Source of the DNA: Peribacillus frigoritolerans
Lineage (GTDB): Bacteria > Bacillota > Bacilli > Bacillales > DSM-1321
Direction: 5' to 3'
Assembly (NCBI RefSeq): GCF_030676415.1
Contig: NZ_JAUUTW010000010.1
Coordinates: 1 to 64,000, forward strand
Length of the DNA: 64,000 nucleotides
In this document: in pieces, positions 34,590 to 43,136 of the stretch
Layout of the letters: each line of letters begins with the position of its first letter
Position numbering within the stretch: position 1 is the stretch's first letter
Notes under the pieces: generated by a model
Seen by the model: only the letters and a program-made list of their open reading frames with translations
Database searches by the model: none
What the model was told of the DNA's origin: nothing
Made by a program: the position numbers and the translations under genes

Positions 34590-35079
34590 TATATTTGAAT
34601 GAAGTCATTATTAATTTCATACTTAAGCCGTCCTAATCTCACGCCATTATTCTTGGCCACTCCAATTCCTTCAGCCTGTCGTTGCTTATTTTCTTACATT
34701 CCTACTCAGCCATATATGAAAGCAGATATAAAAATTGATCCTCCATTAATTTACCAGTCTCACCCACGCCTCAGGAATTCCTACTATCATAAAAGTGTCT
34801 CATTTTCTAGTACCACAATATCTGCGTACAGATCTCGAGTAATAGACTTTCATTCTCGAATGATACCATCATAATCTCTACCCAATCTATCTAGTGAATC
34901 AAGGTGAAAATGATTAAGAGCATCCCTTGATATTGAGGCCGGTTAAAATCTTTTCCACTGTGCTTATCAATGAAGATATATCGTTCTTCAATTCCAAGAT
35001 CACGAAATTTTTTAAGCTTCCGTTCTGAATTTTGATCTTTTGCTGAAACGTGAGCATAGCCAATTATCAATATTAGCAA
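34590..35079 (-). pseudogene. Serine recombinase/resolvase remnant
   Basis: The frame at 34891-35079 encodes GYAHVSAKDQNSERKLKKF and FIDKHSGKDFNRPQYQGML, the N-terminus of a serine resolvase. Shifted frames further on encode LDSLDRLGRDYDGIIRE, SITRDLYADIVVLENETL and KLMEDQFLYLLSYM, then stops and more shifts. At least two frameshifts and several stop codons break it, and the usual active-site arginine in YARVS is histidine. It is a decayed gene of a former mobile element; no partner transposase is visible nearby. Confidence 0.8.
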
Positions 35080-35266
35080 CTAACAATATTGGTTATTCAA
35101 GTAAAAATCATAGTTTGTGAAGAAATGTACTTTAATTAACGGGGAAGTTTAGCTGTAACCGGATTTAATAAGTTTGAAGATTAATCTATTGAACAAATAA
35201 TGAAGAAGGGACCTTAATACTTGATGATAGGAGAATAAAACAACTACCGTGATGTCAATAATAAAA

Positions 35267-35316
35267 TTGACAGGACACCAATTAGTGTCATATAGTAAAA
35301 GACACCAATTGGTGTC
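35267..35316 (+). promoter_or_regulatory. Promoter with two palindromic operators, ArsR-SRPBCC gene
   Basis: TTGACA (35267-35272) and TATAGT (35291-35296) are 18 bp apart. One 16-bp operator, GACACCAATTAGTGTC (35274-35289, one mismatch from a palindrome), fills the spacer. A perfect one, GACACCAATTGGTGTC (35301-35316), covers the start site. The layout predicts tight autorepression by the encoded ArsR domain. Confidence 0.75.
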
Positions 35317-35334
35317 CAATAAAGGGGGGGGATT

Positions 35335-36060
35335 TTGAACGAGCAAAATCAAAATCAAGAGCGTGATATTTATGTAGCCATTGCTGACCCAACAAGACGT
35401 AAATTGCTACATTTGTTGGCGGACGTGGAAGAATTGCCACTCAATGAGTTGACCGTTCATTTTGAAATGGGTCGTACTGCGGTTTCAAAGCATTTGGCAA
35501 TCCTTAAAGAGGCCCGTCTAGTAATTAGCAGAAAGATCGGCAGGGAAACGCGGTATCGGCTGAATGCTGCCCCGCTGAAAGAAATTGAGGATTGGGTATC
35601 GTTTTACAGGAAATTTTGGAGTGAAAGAATATTACTTTTAAACCGAATATTACAGGAGGAACAAAAGATGAATTTAACAGTATCACAAGATTTTAATTTT
35701 AAGAGCCCAATCGAGAAGGTGTGGCTCGCCTTAACGGATGCAAATACTCTTGCGAAGTGGGTAATGGCTAATGATATTAAACCTGTAGTCGGACATAAAT
35801 TTCAGTTTCGGAATGAACAGTGGAATTTAATTATCGATTCCGAAGTTCTTGAAGTGGAGGAGCCTTATAAGTTAGCTTACACTTGGGTAGGTGGAGGGAT
35901 AAACACTACAGTCACATGGACATTAAGGCACGAGGATGGAACAACCTATTTACATCTTGACCAATCAGGATTCGAAAAAGAAGATCAAGCGTTCAATGGT
36001 GCAAAATATGGTTGGGCGAAAATGGGCGAAGAACTTAAAAAAGTGTTAGTGGAAATGTAA
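35335..36060 (+). CDS. ArsR-type HTH fused to SRPBCC/AHSA1 domain
   Basis: This 241-aa fusion has residues 5-98 as an ArsR winged helix (YVAIADPTRRKLLHLLAD; RTAVSKHLAILKEARLVISRKIGRETRYRLN). Residues 112-240 form a SRPBCC/AHSA1 ligand-binding fold (FNFKSPIEKVWLALTDANTLAKW). No metal-sensing cysteines are present, so it does not sense arsenic or other metals in the usual way; the SRPBCC cavity may bind a small hydrophobic ligand. Translation starts at TTG 35335 after a run of seven G. Two 16-bp palindromes in its promoter point to autoregulation. Confidence 0.88.
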   Translation: MNEQNQNQERDIYVAIADPTRRKLLHLLADVEELPLNELTVHFEMGRTAVSKHLAILKEARLVISRKIGRETRYRLNAAPLKEIEDWVSFYRKFWSERILLLNRILQEEQKMNLTVSQDFNFKSPIEKVWLALTDANTLAKWVMANDIKPVVGHKFQFRNEQWNLIIDSEVLEVEEPYKLAYTWVGGGINTTVTWTLRHEDGTTYLHLDQSGFEKEDQAFNGAKYGWAKMGEELKKVLVEM

Positions 36061-36141
36061 GACCAAACCTCTGAACCTGTTTTTTAGTATTTAGCTGGGC
36101 GTATATGAAAAGCAAACGCTAGGAAAGAGGAGTGTTCCGTG

Positions 36142-36735
36142 ATGACAAATAGTAGAATGAATCCTAAGGTTGATGAATTTTTAAGTAAGTCTAAAAAGTG
36201 GAAAGAAGAATATGAGACGTTAAGAAATATCGTTCTTGACTGTGAGCTGACCGAAGAATTTAAGTGGATGCATCCTTGTTATACGTTCGAGAAAAAAAAC
36301 ATCGTTTTAATACATGGATTTAAAGAATATTGTGCGCTTCTGTTTCACAAAGGTGCCTTGTTAAAGGATACCCATGGGATTCTAATCCAACAAACGGAGA
36401 ATGTACAGGGGGCTCGCCAGATTCGGTTCACCAATGTTCAAGAAATAGTTGCAACGGAAACCATTCTGAAAGCCTATATTCATGAAGCCATTGCAGTCGA
36501 GAAAGCCGGTTTGGAAGTGAATTTTAAAAAAAATACAGAATTCGTAATTCCTGAAGAACTTCAAAATAAATTTAATGAAATCCCTGCCTTGAAAACGGCT
36601 TTTGAAGCATTGACCCCGGGACGGCAAAGAGCATACATTCTTTACTTTTCTCAACCCAAACAATCCAAAACTCGAGAGTCAAGAGTTGAAAAATGTATGC
36701 AGAATATCCTCAATGGAAAGGGATTAAAGGATTAA
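36142..36735 (+). CDS. ydeI: YdeI-like DUF1801 protein
   Basis: This 197-aa protein is of the YdeI/YdhG (DUF1801) family. The family part covers residues 10-115 (KKWKEEYETLRNIVLD, then EEFKWMHPCYTFEKKNIVLIHGFKEYCALLFHKGALL). The C-terminal YdeI extension contains ALKTAFEALTPGRQRAYILYFSQPKQSKTRESRVEKC. The biochemical role is unknown; B. subtilis ydeI has been linked to bacitracin-class stress in some strains only loosely. GAGGAG stands nine bases before ATG 36142; GTG 36139 is an equal alternative. It may share control with the ArsR-SRPBCC gene 80 bp upstream. Confidence 0.82.
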   Translation: MTNSRMNPKVDEFLSKSKKWKEEYETLRNIVLDCELTEEFKWMHPCYTFEKKNIVLIHGFKEYCALLFHKGALLKDTHGILIQQTENVQGARQIRFTNVQEIVATETILKAYIHEAIAVEKAGLEVNFKKNTEFVIPEELQNKFNEIPALKTAFEALTPGRQRAYILYFSQPKQSKTRESRVEKCMQNILNGKGLKD

Positions 36736-36900
36736 TATATTCGGTGAGAAAGTAAATGAATCAAGCGTTAAGATATTACCTCTATTTGCGTTCATTCGAT
36801 CTCCTTTTTGGATCCCCCAGGTTACCACTTAATCAAATAACTTAAGCAAACTACCGTGGAAAGTGTGTTATTCCATTATAGGGCGCTTTTATGGAATAAC

Positions 36901-36944
36901 AAAAGCCCCATTTTTCAATTTTAATACTGAGAAATGGGGCTTTT
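36901..36944. terminator. Bidirectional terminator
   Basis: AAAAGCCCCATTT (36901-36913) pairs perfectly with 36932-36944, with A-runs and T-runs on the flanks. It lies 165 bp beyond the ydeI-like gene. Confidence 0.7.
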
Positions 36945-37009
36945 CATTCTGAAATTTCGATTTGGGAAAATGGACGGCAAATTGAAAAATAATTCAACAA
37001 ATTGAGTCT

Positions 37010-37100
37010 TTGTAAACTGACTGGAACGTAGGGCACTCGCTTTTCCCGTAGGAGTCTCGTACCTTCCGTTCCAATCAACTGGCTCTTTTTTTAGGCAAAC
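37010..37100. repeat. Dispersed GC-rich repeat, copy 4 (inverted, internally deleted)
   Basis: On the minus strand it reads GTTGATTGGAACGGAAGGTA then GGGAAAAGCGAGTGCCCTAC, so the whole middle found in copies 1 and 2 is missing and the two ends are joined. From 37101 to 37430 the sequence is AT-rich with no assignable feature beyond a TTTTAA triple near 37220. Confidence 0.65.
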
Positions 37101-37446
37101 TGACATTTATTAAGAAGTCTATTCCTAACCTAAAACCCCGCAAAGGTTGCTGGGTTTATATTTATTTCGTTAAAGAGCTAATGGATCGTTTTGAAGCTTG
37201 TAAAAGTAACAAGTAAAATCTCTATTTTAATTTTAATTTTAATCCAACACCTTAGCTAGGTTAGAACAGGTTATGCATTCAGAAACACACACCTTTTTGT
37301 AGGTTATTGTTATATTGTGTCAGATAATACTAAGAATCCTTTACATTTTAAAGGGTTCAAGTCCTAATTGGAGAAGTATATTATCATGATGTTTTTAGCC
37401 GAGGAATACTGACTGCAAGGATTTTGGCGTAGAAGGAGGGCTCTTA

Positions 37447-39426
37447 ATTAAAAAGCAACTGTTTAAGCTATGTATATTTTGTTTTATAATCTTTGTTCAA
37501 ACGTTTTGGTCTCCAGCTGTTTTTGCTGAACAAAAAACATTTATAATTGCTGGAGAAAGTGATCTTCCTCCATTTTCATTTGAAAATGAAGCTGGTGAAC
37601 TGAAAGGCATCAATATTGATTTAATGGAGGAAATTGCAAAATATAATGGCGTAGATTTCAAATATATTCCGATGAGGATGGAAGAAGCCGAAAAAGCCTT
37701 AAGTAATGGAACAATTGATGCAATTGTTGGAAGTACCTATAATACCGAAAAAGATAACCAACTTGATTTCACTCAATCCTATTTTACAATGTCCCAATCA
37801 ATAATCATTCCTAGTAAAAGGAAACAGGATATTCATACGTTAACGGATCTGCGTGATTCACATGTTGTCCTTGACCATAACACTCCAGTAATCAGTACAT
37901 TTCTCAATATGAGGAATACAAATTTAACAACCGTTTCGAATCAATACTCGGGTATTTTAACATTATTGAACAACCGTGCAGATGTATTCATCGGAAACAA
38001 ATGGACGGCAGATTTCTATTTAAAAAAGTTCCGCCAGGAAAAGAATTACATCATTCTCGATGAAGTCATTGAACCCGCGGATTATACGATTGCAGTGAAG
38101 AAAGGGAATCAATCACTTCTTTTCATGATGGACAATACACTCACACAACTTAAAGCAAACCGAAATATCAATGGGATAATCGATAAATGGGTCATGCCAC
38201 AATCCAATCAAAAAATTGCCAGGCTGGAGCAATTCATATTCTGGTTGATCATAATCTTAACTGCCGTGGCCCTTATCCTTCTAATCATTTACATATGGAA
38301 TCAAAAGCTAAAAAAATCCGTTCATAACCAGACGTTGAAGTTACATTTATTAAATAAGGATTTAGAGAAACAACGGCAAAACATCGCTAATGCTGAAGCG
38401 TTCAAAGATCAAATCTTAAACAATATCAATAATGGCATCATAACTTTCGATCTCGATTTCATGATTACCAGCTGCAATGCAAAGGCATCGGACATTCTCA
38501 ACATTTCCAAGGAAATGATTCTGAATCTTATGAATCATTCGCAATTAATGAAGAATTTCGATGTTTTACATCAAGAACAAAATGAGAATAATCGTACGGG
38601 TTCTTTTCGGATCTTGGTATTTAATGAGGAAAATGAACAGAAGGTGATTTCATATTCGATGCATAAGATGTTCAATTCTGAAGATATACAAACCGGATAC
38701 TTACTTTCCATGAATGATGAGACGGAAAAGAAAACATTGGAGAAAAAATTGGTCACACAAGAAAAGCTGCACGCTCTTGGTCAACTAGTTGCAGGTGTCG
38801 CACATGAAATAAGGAATCCTTTAACATCGATTAAAACATTCATTGATTTACTTCCCAGTAAATATGATAATCCTCAATTCCGACAAGTTCTAATGGAACA
38901 CTTGCCTACTGAAGTTAACCGTTTGAATGCGATTGTTACCGATTTAATTGAATATGCACGTCCGCGTCCGCCAAATATTACAAATTGCCACGCTCATGAA
39001 CTTATATCATTACTTGCATTTCATAAGGTGACAATGGAAAAAAAACAAATAAATTTCGAGCAGACGATTGAGGAGGACCTTATTTTTTATATAGATTTAC
39101 AACAAATTCAACAAGTACTTCTTAACTTGGTGTTGAATTCGATTCATGCCGTTGAAGAAAAAAAGGAAAAGACCATTAAAATCACCATTGATAAAGAGAA
39201 CGAAAAGACAGGGCGGATTACCATATCCGATACGGGAAAAGGGATGAAACAGGAGGAACTGAACCATATTTTCGAGCCTTTTTTCACAAATAAAGAAAAG
39301 GGCGTCGGTTTGGGACTTACGTTATCGTATAGGCTAATTAAAGAAAATAACGGAGATATCCTTGTGAAAAGTTATCCTAATTCAGGAACGAAATTCACCA
39401 TTTTACTACCTTTATTTATCGAATAG
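37447..39426 (+). CDS. Sensor histidine kinase with extracellular solute-binding domain
   Basis: Residues 1-27 form a signal peptide/anchor (KKQLFKLCIFCFIIFVQTFW) and 32-255 a bacterial SBP family 3 domain. A membrane helix lies at 264-285, a PAS-like region at 320-425, the HisKA box with His453 in GVAHEIRNPLTS, and a HATPase with ISDTGKGMKQEEL and GVGLGLTLSY. The chain resembles NtrB/AtoS kinases with a periplasmic sensor. The reading frame is open and protein-like from 37447, where an ATT sits seven bases after AAGGAGG. No ATG, GTG or TTG exists before 37624, which would remove the signal peptide. It is followed after 24 bases by its response regulator. Confidence 0.88.
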   Translation: MKKQLFKLCIFCFIIFVQTFWSPAVFAEQKTFIIAGESDLPPFSFENEAGELKGINIDLMEEIAKYNGVDFKYIPMRMEEAEKALSNGTIDAIVGSTYNTEKDNQLDFTQSYFTMSQSIIIPSKRKQDIHTLTDLRDSHVVLDHNTPVISTFLNMRNTNLTTVSNQYSGILTLLNNRADVFIGNKWTADFYLKKFRQEKNYIILDEVIEPADYTIAVKKGNQSLLFMMDNTLTQLKANRNINGIIDKWVMPQSNQKIARLEQFIFWLIIILTAVALILLIIYIWNQKLKKSVHNQTLKLHLLNKDLEKQRQNIANAEAFKDQILNNINNGIITFDLDFMITSCNAKASDILNISKEMILNLMNHSQLMKNFDVLHQEQNENNRTGSFRILVFNEENEQKVISYSMHKMFNSEDIQTGYLLSMNDETEKKTLEKKLVTQEKLHALGQLVAGVAHEIRNPLTSIKTFIDLLPSKYDNPQFRQVLMEHLPTEVNRLNAIVTDLIEYARPRPPNITNCHAHELISLLAFHKVTMEKKQINFEQTIEEDLIFYIDLQQIQQVLLNLVLNSIHAVEEKKEKTIKITIDKENEKTGRITISDTGKGMKQEELNHIFEPFFTNKEKGVGLGLTLSYRLIKENNGDILVKSYPNSGTKFTILLPLFIE

Positions 39427-39450
39427 ATGCCTGGAAAGAGGAGGAGTACT

Positions 39451-40827
39451 ATGAAAATGCATGTATTGGTGATTGATGATGAACCTGCTATTTGCACCGC
39501 TCTTAGCTTTGCATTGGAAGATTCTTATCAAGTCGTGACAACTACTGACCCGGATGAGGGTCTTCGGAAAATCGACAATCAGCCTTTTGATATTGTGTTA
39601 CTTGATTTGAGAATAGGAAATAAAAGTGGACTAGATGTCCTACAGAAAATCAAACAAATAGCACCTAACGTAACAGTCATCATGATGACTGCCTATTCAT
39701 CCATTGAAACTTCCATCGAGGCCATAAAAAAAGGAGCCTACTACTATATTGAAAAGCCAATTAATATAGAAGAACTTTCCTTGCTCTTGATGAGGGCAGC
39801 CGAATTCAAACAGATGTCCAATCAATTGGAGACATTACATGAAGAATTGGAGATTCAAAAGGGATTTGGTAACTTCCTTGGTAACAGCAAGGTGATGCAG
39901 CGTATTTTCTCAATGATTGAAAGAGTGAAAGATATTGATTCCAGTGTTCTTATCACGGGTGAAAGTGGTACTGGAAAGGAGCTTGTAGCCCGAAACATCC
40001 ATACGCTAGGAAGAAGGAAAAACAATCCAATGCAGATTGTCAATTGTGCAGCAATTCCTGAGATGCTCCTGGAATCTGAATTATTCGGTTTTGAGAAGGG
40101 AGCATTTTCCGGTGCAACACAGAGAAAGGATGGGAAATTCGTTGCTGCTAATGGAGGCATCCTTTTTCTGGATGAGATTAGTGAAATGCCCCTACCTCTT
40201 CAAGCCAAATTATTACGGGTATTGCAGGAACGGGAAGTGACGCCTCTGGGATCCAATACAAAAATCTCACTGGATGTCCGTATTATAAGTGCAGCCAATA
40301 AAAACCTGGAACAAATGGTGATGGAAGGGAAATTCAGGGAGGATTTGTATTTTAGGCTAAATGTCATTCCCATCTCGATGCCGCCTTTAAGAGATAGAAA
40401 AGAAGATTTACCGATCCTTATGGATTATTTTATAAAAAAGCACGTTAAGGATATGAATCGTGAAGATAAGACGTTCTCGGCAGCCGCACGCCGGATTTTA
40501 CTGGATTATCATTACCCTGGGAATGTCCGTGAGCTTGGTAACATTATAGAATATGCTGTTGCCCTATCAAACTCGAAAAAAATGGAGGATACCGACTTGC
40601 CGCAATATGTTCAAGAACAAAAGTTCATTCTCCAGCCCGATGGCAATGTCGACGATTATAACAGTTTCAGGATTCCTATTGGCATATCCATGAAAGAGAT
40701 AGAAGAAAAAGTCATAACGGCCACTCTTCAATACTGTAAAAACCATCGGCAAAAAACAGCTCAAATTCTAAAAATTTCTGAAAGAAGCCTTCGTGATAAA
40801 ATCAAGCTTATTTCAAAAGGGGAATAA
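39451..40827 (+). CDS. NtrC-family sigma-54-dependent response regulator
   Basis: This 458-aa activator is the partner of the preceding kinase. The receiver domain (VLVIDDEPAICTAL; phospho-acceptor Asp in IVLLDLRIG) covers residues 1-120. The AAA+ domain covers about 140-380, with Walker A GESGTGKELVAR and the sigma-54 contact loop GAFSGA, a serine variant of GAFTGA. A Fis-type helix-turn-helix ends the protein (KTAQILKISERSLRDKI). Start 39451 has GAGGAGG six bases upstream; the frame from 39427 merely begins at the kinase stop. A sigma-54 promoter lies 117 bp downstream and is its obvious target. Confidence 0.93.
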   Translation: MKMHVLVIDDEPAICTALSFALEDSYQVVTTTDPDEGLRKIDNQPFDIVLLDLRIGNKSGLDVLQKIKQIAPNVTVIMMTAYSSIETSIEAIKKGAYYYIEKPINIEELSLLLMRAAEFKQMSNQLETLHEELEIQKGFGNFLGNSKVMQRIFSMIERVKDIDSSVLITGESGTGKELVARNIHTLGRRKNNPMQIVNCAAIPEMLLESELFGFEKGAFSGATQRKDGKFVAANGGILFLDEISEMPLPLQAKLLRVLQEREVTPLGSNTKISLDVRIISAANKNLEQMVMEGKFREDLYFRLNVIPISMPPLRDRKEDLPILMDYFIKKHVKDMNREDKTFSAAARRILLDYHYPGNVRELGNIIEYAVALSNSKKMEDTDLPQYVQEQKFILQPDGNVDDYNSFRIPIGISMKEIEEKVITATLQYCKNHRQKTAQILKISERSLRDKIKLISKGE

Positions 40828-40845
40828 CAGGCTCATCGTATTAAT

Positions 40846-40914
40846 CGGCAATTTTTTCTGGATAACCGGAAAAAACTGCCGGTTTATACTTGTAAAACAT
40901 CCAAGAAATCGGCA
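40846..40914 (+). promoter_or_regulatory. Candidate enhancer sites (UAS) of the sigma-54 promoter
   Basis: CGGCA occurs at 40846-40850, inverted at 40877-40881 and again at 40910-40914, each in similar AT-rich context. The first two form a 16-bp imperfect palindrome. They lie 45-100 bp before the -24 element, the usual place for NtrC-type activator binding. The palindrome has no T-run, so it is a poor terminator for the regulator gene. Confidence 0.5.
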
Positions 40915-40943
40915 GGATTTGCGTTTTAAAGCATAAAATCGAC

Positions 40944-40960
40944 TTGGCATGGTATTTGCA
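40944..40960 (+). promoter_or_regulatory. Sigma-54 (-24/-12) promoter
   Basis: TTGGCATGGTATTTGCA agrees with the -24/-12 consensus TTGGCAYRNNNNTTGCW, with GG and GC 12 bases apart. Transcription would begin near 40971, just ahead of the TAXI gene's ribosome binding site. Confidence 0.88.
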
Positions 40961-40989
40961 TTTAAATTCATTAAGAAAGGAGGGCCACG

Positions 40990-41997
40990 ATGAAGAATGG
41001 AGCACTCTTTATAAAAGTCGCTTTGTTATTTTGTATTATGACAGGATGTTCTTTTATGAATGAGCAGCAGGAAATATCTAAACCTGCTACTACCCTGATT
41101 CAGAGGCAACTAACTTCTGAAGGGCAGGATTTAAATAATAGGATGCTAATCATTGGAACCGGAGATATGACAGGTGTTTATTTTTCATTAGGACAAAGAT
41201 TATCAAACATGTATGAAAAATATAACGGAGCTGTGTCAGGAACCCAGGTAACCCATGCTTCAATCGAAAATACTGAATTGGTTAGCCGTCATCGGGCAGA
41301 AATTGGTTTTACCACAGTGGATGTACTTGATTTGCCTGAAACGGATAAATCCAAATTAAGAGCTTTAACGGCCCTATATTCCAATTATGTTCAAATTGTT
41401 ACTTCTAAACAAAATGATATTGATTCCTTAGAAGATTTAGTTGGTAAACGAATTAGTGTGGGAACGGCAGGAAGCGGTACAAGGCTTATTGCAGAGCGGA
41501 TACTGTTAGAATCTGATTTACCGACTGATCAATTGAATTTATCCTATCTTTCTTTTTCTCAATCTGCAGAAGCATTACGAAGTGGCACCATTGATGCAGC
41601 TTTCTTTTCTTCGGGAATTCCGAATAATGAAATCGCTTTCATATCCAAGCAGACGGAACTGACTTTCATTCCAATACCGGGGGACATCATTGAGCGCCTT
41701 CAAAAACAATATGGAGTTTATACTCATAATGAAATTCCCAAAGGTACATACAGGGGAATGAAAAAAAATGTCCAAACGATTTCAATTAAAAATGTCCTGG
41801 TAACCTACAAGGAAATGTCTGACCCTCATGCTTACAATCTTGTGAAAACATTATATGAACATCTGCCTGAACTGCAGCATACACATCCAGCTGCATCTGA
41901 AATTTCAATAAATGAAGGAACTAAACAAGTTCCACTTGATTTTCATCCAGGGGCCATGAATTATTTTACCGAACAAGGAATTATTGGAAATCAATGA
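40990..41997 (+). CDS. TAXI-family solute-binding lipoprotein
   Basis: This 335-aa extracytoplasmic binding protein is of the TAXI type (TRAP-associated extracytoplasmic immunogenic protein). A lipobox-like CIMTGC places the lipidated cysteine at residue 20. The mature part begins with GTGDMTGVYFSLGQRLSNMYEK, the family hallmark, followed by VGKRISVGTAGSGTRLIAERIL. TAXI proteins usually feed a DctM-type TRAP permease, but none is present; instead an ABC importer follows 19 bases later. AGGAGG precedes the ATG. It is the first gene after the sigma-54 promoter and may present substrate to the ABC system or the sensor kinase. Confidence 0.87.
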   Translation: MKNGALFIKVALLFCIMTGCSFMNEQQEISKPATTLIQRQLTSEGQDLNNRMLIIGTGDMTGVYFSLGQRLSNMYEKYNGAVSGTQVTHASIENTELVSRHRAEIGFTTVDVLDLPETDKSKLRALTALYSNYVQIVTSKQNDIDSLEDLVGKRISVGTAGSGTRLIAERILLESDLPTDQLNLSYLSFSQSAEALRSGTIDAAFFSSGIPNNEIAFISKQTELTFIPIPGDIIERLQKQYGVYTHNEIPKGTYRGMKKNVQTISIKNVLVTYKEMSDPHAYNLVKTLYEHLPELQHTHPAASEISINEGTKQVPLDFHPGAMNYFTEQGIIGNQ

Positions 41998-42016
41998 AAA
42001 ACGGGAGGAAATGACT

Positions 42017-43117
42017 ATGAAAAAACTGATGAGTCTTTTATCAATAATAGTATTGATCGCTCTTACGGGATGTGGTAATCCTACTCCGCAAAAACCGGGG
42101 GAATCCGTACAAACGAGTACAGGTGAAAAAGGAGAGAAAAAAATAACGATAGCCGGTAATGGCGGTGTCATTGAAAGTGCCATCCGAGATGTGATCGCAC
42201 CAAAGTTCAAAGAAGAAACGGGAATCACCGTTAATTATATTTCCGGTTTATCAGGTGAAATCCTATCCAAAGTGGAATTACAGAAGAACGCTCCGCAAAT
42301 AGATGTTGCCCTTTTTGTACCGGTTGATGTAATTCGCGCTAAGGAGAAGGAACTGATCGTACCAATTGATGAGTCCAATGTTCCCAATATGAAATCGGTG
42401 GATCCACGTTTCATTCCGGTAGAAAATGCTGCCGCGCCAGCATTCGGTTTAGTCATTGCACCAGCGTATAATACGGAAACCTTTAAAAAGAAAGGGTTAA
42501 AATCAATTGAATCATGGAATGATCTTGTCTCACCTGATTACGAGGGTAAAACGGCATTTTCAGATATTACGAATGACTGGGGTTTCAATACCCTTAATGG
42601 TCTGGCGATTTCAAACGGCGGCAGTACGGAAGACATGGAAGCAGGTCTTGAAAAGGCAAAAGATCTTGCAGCGTATTCCAATACATTTTATAAAAACTCA
42701 ACGCAAATGATGCCAGCGATCCAACAAGGAGCTGCTGATGTAACGGTCATGGGAAGTTATTCCATAGGTGAACTAGCCGTTTCAGGTATTCCCATTAAGA
42801 TGTCTGTACCTAAAGAAGGCGTGCCTCTTCAAGCTTTCAGCGCTGGTCTAGTAAAAAATACGCCTAATAGCAAAGAAGCCCTTGAATTCATCAACTATGT
42901 AGTCAGTGAAGAAGCGCAAGCATTAATTTCCGAAAAAGGATTTTATCCGACAGTAGAAGGCATGAAAATCCCAGAGAAATATGAAGAGTCAATCGGACTT
43001 AAAGCAAGTGATAAAACATTCAAACCTGATTTCGCCAAGTTTGCTGAAATCCGTGCCGAGGTCTCAGACAGATGGGCGAAAGAGGTTACTCCTGAATTAG
43101 GGAAAAAACTCAAATAA
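42017..43117 (+). CDS. ABC transporter substrate-binding lipoprotein (family 1)
   Basis: This 366-aa extracellular binding protein is of the iron/polyamine/2-aminoethylphosphonate-like cluster. Lipobox LIALTGCG gives the lipidated Cys near residue 18. The mature sequence shows ITIAGNGGVIESAIRDVIAPKF, then VDVALFVPVDVI-like text and PAFGLVIAPAYNTETFKKKG, typical for these proteins. Start 42017 follows GGGAGG by eight bases. It is the binding partner for the ATPase and two permeases that follow. The ligand is unknown; glcDF downstream suggests a 2-hydroxyacid, while family resemblance leaves polyamine-type or phosphonate ligands open. Confidence 0.87.
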   Translation: MKKLMSLLSIIVLIALTGCGNPTPQKPGESVQTSTGEKGEKKITIAGNGGVIESAIRDVIAPKFKEETGITVNYISGLSGEILSKVELQKNAPQIDVALFVPVDVIRAKEKELIVPIDESNVPNMKSVDPRFIPVENAAAPAFGLVIAPAYNTETFKKKGLKSIESWNDLVSPDYEGKTAFSDITNDWGFNTLNGLAISNGGSTEDMEAGLEKAKDLAAYSNTFYKNSTQMMPAIQQGAADVTVMGSYSIGELAVSGIPIKMSVPKEGVPLQAFSAGLVKNTPNSKEALEFINYVVSEEAQALISEKGFYPTVEGMKIPEKYEESIGLKASDKTFKPDFAKFAEIRAEVSDRWAKEVTPELGKKLK

Positions 43118-43136
43118 AAAGGGGCGTGTCGATCAC

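Noticed and set aside
34599..34874. 91-codon plus-strand frame
   Set aside because: It is antisense to the serine recombinase remnant, whose blocks are far more convincing on the minus strand.
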